From Siphonodentalium dalli (lineage: Eukaryota > Mollusca > Scaphopoda > Gadilida > Siphonodentaliidae), in contig CP136061.1 in the NCBI GenBank assembly GCA_032622095.1, positions 126,058,754-126,122,753 of the forward strand: DNA of 64,000 bases. Reading direction: 5' to 3'. Positions 56,172-64,000 of the stretch are shown here, piece by piece (positions within the stretch are counted from its first letter, which is position 1; every line of letters begins with the position of its first letter). Under the pieces are notes generated by a model. That model saw nothing but the letters and a program-made list of their open reading frames with translations, was not told the origin of the DNA and searched no databases. Made by a program: the position numbers and the translations under genes.

Positions 56172-56363
56172 CAGTGGCGAAGCCAAGGGGTCCCAAAATT
56201 CCCACTGCCCCCATTAAACCTCTACTTGCTATTTCAGACAATAAGGGCCCCTACCAAAACATGTCCAATGTCATGTAAACGCCCGGAAATCGTTCATGGG
56301 GCATCAACATATTCAAACTTTTCCTATTGCCCCCACCTAAATGGGAATCCTGGCCCGCCACTG
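56172..56363. mobile_element. hAT-like MITE 1
   Basis: CAGTGGCGAAGCC ... GGCCCGCCACTG. CAGTGGCG/CGCCACTG tips are typical of hAT transposons (established knowledge). No clear 8-bp duplication is visible because the flanks belong to the foldback arms. Confidence 0.6.
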
Positions 56364-56516
56364 ACTATACACCAGATACTATAACGTTACGTTGGCCCAT
56401 GAGATGCCAGAGTAAAATGTACAGGGGTGAACGGGGAAGAACTTGTCGCCCCTGTGCATGGTATAGGCTACTCTGACATTCTTGCAGCGTTTCGTTATAA
56501 TATACCCGGTGCACAC

Positions 56517-56803
56517 CAGTGGCGGAGCCATGGTTCCCATTTAGGGGTGCACATTAATTAGCATATGTGGGGGATATGTGGGGGATATATCATGCATATG
56601 ATATGCCGAAAGCATATCACGAAGGCCTGATTTGGGGAGCGCATACGTGGGAGGGGTCGCCCCCAATCGTTGGTCCGGGGGCTCCCCTGGGCAGGAACAC
56701 TGTGAATATTTGAATGCCTAGGAGGGATTTCCTGACGTTTACATGACATTTGACACGTTTTTTGGGGGCGGTCTTCTCTAGGGCCCCATTGACCCCGCCA
56801 CTG
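56517..56803. mobile_element. hAT-like MITE 2
   Basis: CAGTGGCGGAGCCATGG ... GACCCCGCCACTG, 287 bp, same tips as MITE 1. Open frames 56558-56835 lie within it and mean nothing. Confidence 0.6.
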
Positions 56804-57075
56804 GACTGTACCTTATTTAATAAGCGATAAAACATGATCTTCGGAGAATCGGACCTTCGGAGAATCGGCCCTTCGGAGTTATAGACCTTCGGAGTTATGG
56901 GCGTTCGGAGTTATAGGCCTTCGGAGTTATGGGCTTTCGGAGTTATGGGTCTTCGGAGTTATGGGATTTCGGAGAATCGGGACTTCGGAGTTATGGGCTT
57001 TCGGAGAATCGGGGCGTCGGAGAATCTGACCTTCGGAGAATCGGACCTTCGGAGTTATGGGTCTTCGGAAAAACG

Positions 57076-57588
57076 CTACGTAACCTTCCAATCACCCATA
57101 ACCACCCATTAGCATTTTGTTAAAATGTTAATCTTTTTGTGTTTGTATCGGGGTGCCGGGGTGCGTGGGTGGTCGATGGGACCAACAAACGATTTTTTCT
57201 GCAACTCAAAAAAAAATTCCTGCAAGTTTTTTGACTGTTTTTGCAATGAGTTTGGCTTAAACACCTTAGAATAAGAGAAATAATAAGACGGCCGCTGGCA
57301 GCCATGTTTTGTTGGCCACCCCAAAATGACTCGTTCCTATTTACATGTCAATGTTAACATCCATGACAAATAGTATGCACAGAAATTCATATACAGCTGT
57401 TTACAGTGAATTTTCCCCCGCAAATCACTGTTTTAGTTGTTAAAAGGGTGTCAAAAAATTGTCGGAAAAAACTGTAGGTCCCAACAAGCTAAAAATCAGC
57501 ATACGTGCCTGAACATTTTTTCCGACCTCCCCCCCCCCCCCCCCCCCCCCCACCTGTTTGTATTGGGAATAAATATTGTTTACACCAA
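57076..57588. other. No gene recognised, long C tract
   Basis: A C tract of more than 20 bases at 57529-57551, interrupted once or twice. Otherwise nothing supported. Confidence 0.5.
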
Positions 57589-57743
57589 CACAGCGCGCAT
57601 CTTAATCGAGAATATTTTATTGAATTATTTGAGGATAGCGCACTGATAATTTCGAGAGATCGTAGCTCCAGCGAAGTGTAACTATGCGCCGTCCGAAGCG
57701 AGTTCGATAAAAGATTCGAGATTATGATGAAAGTTGTGTTCTG
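57589..57743. mobile_element. TIR MITE family F, copy 1
   Basis: CAGCGCGCATCTTAATCGAG AATATTTTATTGAA opens and TTCGATAAAAGATTCGAGAT TATGATGAAAGTTGTGTTCTG closes; inverted ends of about 40 bp. Copy 2 is at 58158-58325. Confidence 0.7.
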
Positions 57744-58157
57744 TATTTATTCTACATCGTTGTTGTCAGATAAGTTAAATTTATTACTATCATATTTATT
57801 GTTATTGTCGCTAACTTTATTAAGAGGTACCCGAAGCGGATCGTTGACGTAATGTATGTCATCTTTCTTGGCGACAACGTCAACAAGAACAGTTCAGTCT
57901 TGTATTCCTCTAGAGGTATACAATAATATTTTATCTCAAGTGACTATCTAAGCATTATTGAAGCTTGTGATTGGTTGCTTGATATTCACTATTATCGATA
58001 GCGTCGTCCACGACACGATAGTGGGACTCCTAATTTTAGCACACACACAACCGCTTGGAAAATCCAGAAATCTATTTTTAGCATGCCCACTATTCCGGAA
58101 AGGTAATTTGAAAGTCATTAAATATGGGACCTGGGACAGCATGAAGAACGTTCGATA
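57744..58157. repeat. Spacer of a 570-bp imperfect tandem duplication
   Basis: CGAAGCGGATCGTTGACGTA ATGTATGTCATCTTTCTTGG CGACAACGTCAACAAGAACA near 57832 recurs at 58583-58650. Together with MITE F, two parallel units of about 570-750 bp are present (57589-57935 and 58158-58680). Confidence 0.65.
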
Positions 58158-58325
58158 AATAGACAGAACACAACGCGCATCTTAATCGAGAATCTTTTAT
58201 CGAATGAGTTGCGGATGGCACAAGGATATATTTCGCGAGAGCGTAGCGAGAGCGAAATATAACTTCGGGCCGTCCGCAACGAGTTCGATAAAAGATTCAA
58301 GATTATGATGCAAGTTGTGTTCTGT
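58158..58325. mobile_element. TIR MITE family F, copy 2
   Basis: CAGAACACAACGCGCATCTT AATCGAGAATCTTTTATCGA opens; TCGATAAAAGATTCAAGATT ATGATGCAAGTTGTGTTCTG closes. A further inner palindrome TTTCGCGAGAGCGTAGCGAG AGCGAAAT. Better preserved than copy 1. Confidence 0.75.
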
Positions 58326-58756
58326 ATTTATTCCATACCGTTCAGTCAAATAAGTTAAATCCATGAATGTCACCTCCATTGTTACTATAGCTACCTTTAT
58401 TGTTCACTGGTCCCCGGACTATAAACCTTGCCATCGCTCTGCTTTGGACGTCGTTATTATGGGAGGGCACGTCACAGAGCGATAGCGCCGTACAGTGTTT
58501 CACATATGAGCCAGGGACGAGTCTACCTTTATTTTTATTATGATTTAAGTCTGACAAATAACCAGTAATTATGGGGTGATCACCGGAAGCGGATGATCGA
58601 CGTAATGTACGTCATCTTTCTTTGCGACAACGTCAACAAGAATAGTTCCGGCTTGTATTCCACTAGAGGTATACACTAATATGTATTCAATGGCTGGGAT
58701 TCCGTTGAATACATGTGCCGCACGTCAATGGGTGTGGAATAAAATATAATAAATAT

Positions 58757-58836
58757 ATAGTGGTCCTCGGTGGAGGAATGATCCCCTCGCCCCCGTATCG
58801 GGTACTATTCCTCCCCTCGGACCACTATTTTGGCAT
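58757..58836. repeat. Hairpin with ATAGTGGTCC ends
   Basis: ATAGTGGTCCTCGGTGGAGG AATGATCCC pairs with GGGTACTATTCCTCCCCTCG GACCACTAT; loop about 14 nt. Possibly a very short MITE. Confidence 0.65.
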
Positions 58837-58884
58837 AGTCACCTCCTAGCCGTGCAATATTTATATAATATAGCCGAAAATCTG

Positions 58885-59135
58885 AAGCAAAGAAAACATC
58901 GCCTGAACTACGCTCAAATGTAAATATTTACTTCTAGATTCGGGACGCAACTATCGGCGATAAACTAACGAAAACGATTTCGCCATCGAGAGTCACTGCA
59001 TTTCATTAATATAAGAATGACGGTGTGTGTTGTCAATTTGGATATAATATTTGTAAAATATAACTACGTTGGGGAAAATTATTGAACATTTCTATTTGAT
59101 CACCCTTCTGGAGTGTTGCACATTACTTTAAGAAT
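58885..59135 (-). mobile_element. Interspersed repeat family C (copy 3, inverted)
   Basis: The reverse complement matches 32250-32560 and 35505-35800: AACACTCC-AGGGTGATCAAAT, ATTCTTATATTAATGAAATG, TCTCGATGGCGAAATCG and TTTATCGCCGATAGT. Confidence 0.75.
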
Positions 59136-61159
59136 AGCTAATATTAGTCATAAATTGTCCGACGGTCGAAAAACCTTCGTAATCGACTACGAGTGCGCTT
59201 TTGAGAAAATAGTGCCTTCAAAATTCTTGCCACTTGCATCAAGGTGATATGGTTCTTTTGGTCGTGATTATTTTGTGCTTATCTATGTTGTTATCGGGCT
59301 AAAGTCAGTGGTAGGTTCAATGGTTGCATGCAAAGTTCGAAAACAACTATGATAACTACTGACAACTGATAGACATTACACAAATAATTTTTGTTTTATA
59401 ATAACTTTATTTACATATTAACTTGCAAAAATATACAACTAGCTCATGTCAAATGATACGCGAGTTGGCATCCATGCACAAACTGTGACCATAAACAATT
59501 ACCATTATTACTCTAATCATCACCAGAAGGGACAATGAATGAACTGTTTTATAAATGTTTTGTTGAATTATATTATAATTATATGAATTATGATATAAGC
59601 TTTTGCTTATATAAATAAACTGAATTGTGTCAAGTCAGACATTGTGAATACCTCGACATTGGGTAATAGTGCACGTTTCGCAGATTTACCCTCTCTGGCC
59701 CCTGACATAAGACCGACCAAATGTTCAATTTCAATTTACTATTGAGTTTATCATACCGATATTCCCGGGCCGTGTGTTCAGATGCCCATTGGTGAACTAT
59801 GTGAAATGCTATCGTTTTACGGCTCTAAATAGTTTCCTTCTTTTGGGGGGGGGGGGGGTCCCAGTTTCTCCAATTGATCAGGTGATCGAACATCGAATTC
59901 GGGATCAGTATACATGGATCTGTGTAATCCGGCTAATTGAGATACGTTGGAGATAATGACACATTAAAAGGGGGAACTTATGAATGAGTCGGCTGAGTTA
60001 TTCAATTGACTAACTTCCAAACCGCCTATAACGCTTCGAAATTGTGAACTTTATTTTGTGCTCGGCGGAATATCGAAAAGTATGGTAGTGATAATGATAT
60101 ATGTCAGTCTTCTTCACAGCCTCTTAAATGGATATATGCTTATTTTCGGTGTTGATTTACAAACAAAACTGCATATTTAAGGTTCATGTAAATTAGAATG
60201 GGGATAAATATGGTGTCTTGTGTGAACGTTTGGCGTTTACTGGTGGGTTTTACATTTACGACAGAAAATATCCGTTTTACCGGCTCATCGCTGGTAAAAC
60301 TGAATTATCTGTCGTAAAATCCTGACATCAAATTTATCCCCAAAATGTATACATATTCTATGTTAAATTGGCGTGATATGGAATTTGAGTCGATGGATTC
60401 TGAAGATTCCTTTGGGTTGCTGTTTATTTATATTCTAAACTAATATATTCGTGGAGTGGGACACAATTTATAGTAGGAAGTGACAAACGATGATTTAATT
60501 TGGCCAAAAAACATTTGGCTAAAGTATTTTTCATTTGGCTAATAAAATTTCCATTTGGCTAAACTTTTGGCTAAAGTTTTTTTCGGTCCAGCGCGAACAC
60601 TGGTGACATGGATTGTTTATAAACTGTCAACAATTTCCAGTTCAGCAACTCGTTGGCAGATGCTCGTGTTCATAGCATGATTTTTCGGTCGGTATTAATT
60701 AGAATGGTGATAAACATGCTGCTCTTCGCGTCGCCCGCAAAACTGCATTTTCTATCGTAAAACCCACGGATAAATGTCACTAAAGCACACAAGACAGCAT
60801 GTTTGTCGCATAAATACCACGTTGAGTTCACGGGGAGACAACACCATTTGGTAGGTTGATAACAGTTCTGTGGGGAAGTCAGTGTTAATTGGATGCATGG
60901 TGGAATGGTTAACATTTTAGTCTATTGGGGTGTCTTCGGTCGTGTTAGTAGGGTAATTGCTGTATACATCACCAGCTATCCATAACCTGTAAGGACGGTC
61001 AACAAAATATATGGTTGGTGTACCGAAGTTCATAATTATGCAAAACGTGGATAGCGCGGGATGTGGTTTCTTTGCAGATTTCCGTCGGAAACTAAATCAT
61101 TTCAACTGGGCAATATATATAGACACAGTCAAGTCCGACATTCATTTTATATGAGCAGT
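59136..61159. other. No gene recognised
   Basis: Contains a G tract at 59846-59858. A partly inverted block at 60240-60310 (TTTACGACAGAAAATATCCG / TTATCTGTCGTAAAATCC) has a looser relative at 60750. No TM1-TM3 exon of DAGL was recognised here on the minus strand. Confidence 0.5.
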
Positions 61160-61369
61160 ATAAAATGATAAAAATTGTTAAAGAATGTAAGAAAAAAATG
61201 ATTAAAGAATGTGAGAAAAATTGATAACAAATGATAAAAAAAATTGTTAAGACAATGCATTATCTTGTATATGCAAGGCGACATATGGTCGACTCGCATA
61301 TATAAGAGAATGCATTGGCACAGAGTATTTAATGTTGTACCAGTGCAGCTCCCACAATGAAAGGGTTAA
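61160..61369. mobile_element. TTAA-flanked twin-hairpin MITE, copy 6 (left part missing)
   Basis: A-rich core (AAAATTGTTAAAGAATGTAAG repeated), one hairpin at 61253-61318, and a right end AGTGCAGCTCCCACAATGAA AGGGTTAA. Confidence 0.7.
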
Positions 61370-61599
61370 ACACACCTGGTCAATTAAGTGGTCCTGCTAA
61401 TTTGCTATGTTGTTGGTGGGACCTGCTGAATTACTCTGATGCCGGTAGGACAAAATGATGCTGTTACGAACAAGTACTGCTATTTTTTCAGAAGGACCCG
61501 CCAACACCATAGTAAATTAGTAGGACCAGGATGTTCAAGTGTCGCTGATATTGATATAAATCTGGTGCCCCATCTCTTTCGACTGTCCCAACATCCATT

Positions 61600-61841
61600 T
61601 TTATTACATTCATTACAGTTCATTATCGATTTTTATCTTTTTTTTGTATTCTTTAATAATGTTTTATCATTATTAATTACATTTTTTAATAATTATAAAA
61701 CATAATATAAAATTTGTTAAGCCATTTGATGCCTTCTCTTTTATATGCGACGAGACCTGTGGTCGACTCGCATATATAAGAGAATGCATTGGCACAGGGT
61801 TTTCGCAAAAATTGAGGAAGTTCCCGCCATCAAAGGGTTAA
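61600..61841. mobile_element. TTAA-flanked twin-hairpin MITE, copy 7 (left part missing)
   Basis: T-rich core (61620-61700), one hairpin at 61722-61795, and a right end GAGGAAGTTCCCGCCATCAA AGGGTTAA. Confidence 0.7.
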
Positions 61842-62099
61842 CATAATCAATTGACATCGCCGTCATATTATAATTAAGTGATCCACACAATCTCGAGAAT
61901 CCTATGTTACAGGCACACGAGACTGTGACGAGAGGGAGCTAAACGTGTAGATTGTTAAGCTAATGTGAGAAGCCAAGTGTAGGCCTACTTAGAACTATGG
62001 CTTATAAAAAAAAACACCCTGGCGGTTTGAAGCCTGAACGTTAGCTCGTTTTTGCTACTTATCCGCATGCTCAGGGTATAAAATAAATGCATTGGAAAC

Positions 62100-62340
62100 T
62101 TGGTCGAAGTCAAAGCATTTAGAAAAATCATCACGACTTTTCTTCAGCATGTAACAATAAAAAGCGTTCCTTGTTAGTCCGTTCCTGGTACGGTTAAAAT
62201 AAAGAGCGTTTATGTCACTTCTTAGAGAAATATTGGAATATTGGCATTTTAGGGTAGATATGTATAATTGACACCCCTTTCATATTACATATAGACACAG
62301 TTGTTGTGGAGATTCAAATGAGCCATGTCCGTTTAGCCCA
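62100..62340 (+). mobile_element. Interspersed repeat family E (copy 3, diverged)
   Basis: AAAAAGCGTTCCTTGTTAGT, AAATAAAGAGCGTTTATGTC ACTTCT and AATGAGCCATGTCCGTTTA correspond in order to 36935-37160. Confidence 0.55.
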
Positions 62341-62704
62341 ACTTCTACTTGCAATGACATGTATCATAATTTCAACTATTTCGCGACGCCGCAAGTTTTC
62401 TTGGCAAATGATAGACTTGGCGCAAGGGGTTGATGGGCAATCGCCTTTTGAAAACACCCATTGTCAGTTGATAGGCGTTTGTCCAAGAGTTGGTACACAA
62501 AAATAGAGTCATCTTCCATATATACAAATATCATAGTTATATATCAATGTTATGATGCATGGAGTCAGTATGAGTGTTCGTTGCTTCATGTGCTTATCTC
62601 AGTGAGCATGAACAAATTCTCATTTCTTGTCGAAGTGGCCATGTGTCGATCGGAATGGCCCATTGAGATCTCCCTTAACTCAGATCAAGCTTGTAAATCG
62701 GTCT

Positions 62705-62830
62705 CGATTTTCGCCCATGTCGGGATTTGAACCCGTGCCAACCATCTTTGCGCCAACTTAAATCAGATTTGCGTAGCCCCAGTGAACATCGCGGTTTGTT
62801 GTCCGCTACATCAGGGTCGACGCATGTCGA
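62705..62830 (-). ncRNA. tRNA-like/SINE-like stretch with a perfect B box
   Basis: The minus strand has CACGGGTTCAAATCCCGACA, a TpsiC-type arm (CGGG-TTCAAAT-CCCG) with GGTTCAAATCC fitting the RNA polymerase III B box. A clear A box at the right distance is not seen; the best upstream candidate (TAGCGG... about 90 nt before) is poor. More likely a decayed SINE or tRNA pseudogene than a working tRNA. Confidence 0.35.
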
Positions 62831-62879
62831 TACAATAAGCCCTGGACATATACCGAGACGAGGTCCATTATATTGACAT

Positions 62880-63620
62880 ATACTAAAATTAAACCAATAT
62901 AAGAGTGCAGTCTGTTCTCGATAAAATAAGCACAATACGGGCATTTATTGCATTTACGGGAAATATTTGTGCGATATAAGCTCATATTGGCATTATTTGA
63001 AAAATCAAATACGCTCTATATGGACCTAAACTACGGATATAAAACAGCCCTATACGGGACTATTTAAATATGAAATAAGCCACGAGAACAGGCTGAAAAT
63101 AAAAATATCCTCGTTGAAATAGGTTCATATTGAACACAAGTATTCACATAATTATATAAACAGTTCATTTAGACGGAGGTGGGACTTTCATAGTGCAGGG
63201 GTTCAATGTATATGTTTCTTTTTTGCCTCCATTTAGGAGAATGGCTGTTTACACAACACTATTTACAGTTGATTATAATAATGCTACAAAATACAGTTAT
63301 GCATTTGATATTATTAGTATGTTTCAACTGATTATGCATCCTGTTCTTGTGAAAATAAGCACAAATATGGCTTATTTTAATGAGCGAAATAAGCTCATAT
63401 TGGCATTATTTAACCTATATATATAACCTAAATATATGATCTATTCGGACATATAACGCGGTTTTTAAATCAGTCCAATATGGGATTAATTCCATACGAA
63501 ATAAGCCCATATTGGCATTATTTAACCATTTTTTTCAGACTTACGTTCTTTATAGTGTGTTTTCACTGCGGCCCGTGTCATTCAACGGAATATTCAATAT
63601 GGGCTTATTTCATAATTCGA
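62880..63620. repeat. Tandem/inverted repeats with AATAAGCYCATATTGGCATT
   Basis: AAGCTCATATTGGCATTATT TGA at 62978, TAAGCTCATATTGGCATTAT TTAACC at 63391, AAGCCCATATTGGCATTATT TAACC at 63502, and the inverse AATATGGGCTTATTT at 63595. Unit spacing is irregular. Directly precedes the open frame at 63714, so may be the 5' region of the same element. Confidence 0.6.
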
Positions 63621-63713
63621 TCGGTAGCCCGACGGGATTGTCGCATCAGTGCTCGTTGCAGCACTAATCCGTTGAGTGACTGTGAGTTTTTTTGTCACGC
63701 CTGGCTGGACACT

Positions 63714-64000
63714 ATGGAATTATTCCCCAGTCAGGTCGTGCACATGCTGAGCGCTTACGAACCGTCCCATTGTGTTAGCTGGATTCTCCACACTAACTCG
63801 GGACGACTGGAGGTTATTCCACACTACCAGGTCACTCCGGTAGAACCCTCTACTGCCGGGAGCTTGGGTAGTAAGACTGTAGCCCACCAGTCTGTGGCCT
63901 TTACCGCCACCAACAAGACAAAAAAGGAGAAATCGAAGCCGCCAGCTGGGAGACACATGGACGCTGACAGGAGGGTCAGGTGGAAACATGGAGCTGAGGG
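63714..64000 (+). CDS. Open frame running off the window, unknown protein
   Basis: ATG at 63714 opens MELFPSQVVHMLSAYEPSHC VSWILHTNSGRLEVIPHYQV and stays open for 95 codons to the last base, ending in a basic segment (TKKEKSKPPAGRHMDADRRV RWKHGAEG). No stop is seen. GC content is clearly higher than the AT-rich DNA around it. I do not recognise the family. An ORF1/Gag-like protein of a retroelement is one option, given the repeats just upstream; a genuine first exon is another. The minus frame 63720-63989 is its shadow. Confidence 0.45.
   Translation, partial: MELFPSQVVHMLSAYEPSHCVSWILHTNSGRLEVIPHYQVTPVEPSTAGSLGSKTVAHQSVAFTATNKTKKEKSKPPAGRHMDADRRVRWKHGAE

Larger units (their letters stand above)
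55840..57075. mobile_element. Foldback element with tandem-repeat arms around hAT-like MITEs
   Basis: The left arm 55847-56127 is a tandem of CCGAAG-R-CCC-type units (TCCGAAGACCCGATTCTCCG, AACTCCGAAGGCCCGATTCT). The right arm 56836-57071 is the same in reverse (TTCGGAGTTATGGGCTTTCG, GAGAATCGGACC). The arms continue inward through GTTTTATCG and TGTACAGTCCAGTGGCG. Total about 1.24 kb, no coding capacity. Confidence 0.8.

Noticed and set aside
55847-57071. CRISPR-like array of regularly repeated units
   Set aside because: Units are contiguous tandem copies without unique spacers, occur in two opposed arms, and the genome is animal.
59690-59720. GGTAAATC donor-like site on the minus strand as a possible upstream DAGL exon
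   Set aside because: The preceding frame (VGLMSGAREGKS) does not resemble DAGL helices 1-3 and has no acceptor that fits the required phase.

Overview
The window is AT-rich, repeat-dense animal nuclear DNA. It has short exons with GT-AG boundaries separated by kilobase introns, many small non-autonomous transposons, a LINE remnant and a 100-base run of N (positions 41-140). The repeats opening with tandem GTCC/CCGT steps and a CTCACCTGAGACGAAGTCTC-like head, the microsatellites and the protein all fit a lophotrochozoan. A bivalve mollusc is my best inference. Species cannot be fixed from sequence alone.

One gene can be supported with confidence. It is a sn-1-specific diacylglycerol lipase (DAGL; DAGLA/DAGLB in vertebrates, inaE in Drosophila) on the minus strand, from about 55.68 kb (most 5' exon seen) to the stop at 11,329. 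Fourteen exons were reconstructed, and every junction keeps frame. Together they encode 1,024 residues: the last transmembrane helix of the N-terminal four-helix domain, a linker, the alpha/beta-hydrolase domain with Ser (GHSLGAG), Asp (AKDVVPR) and His (NDHMPD), and a 497-residue disordered tail in one 3' exon. The exons for the start codon and the first three helices were not found. They probably lie beyond 64,000. DAGL makes 2-arachidonoylglycerol from diacylglycerol at the plasma membrane.

Layout: 1-11.2 kb is downstream of the gene and holds only repeats, including a near-identical 515-bp direct duplication next to the gap. 11.3-55.7 kb is the DAGL locus, whose introns are packed with inverted-repeat elements: TTAA-flanked hairpin MITEs, a 114-bp perfect palindrome, a 548-bp foldback, a same-strand LINE fragment with broken reverse transcriptase, an array of TTAGTCA/TGACTAA motifs, and a complete 2,180-bp foldback element with a perfect 9-bp target duplication. 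55.7-64 kb is upstream or 5'-intronic, again mostly foldback and tandem repeats. It ends with an open reading frame on the plus strand that runs off the window.

Most noteworthy: the 2,180-bp Mutator-like foldback with about 14 internal CCGGATCCG modules; a frame-preserving 60-nt cassette-exon candidate; a tandem duplication that copied the start of a DAGL exon and lost its splice acceptor; a possible PDZ ligand at the DAGL C terminus; and many inverted pairs within one pre-mRNA.
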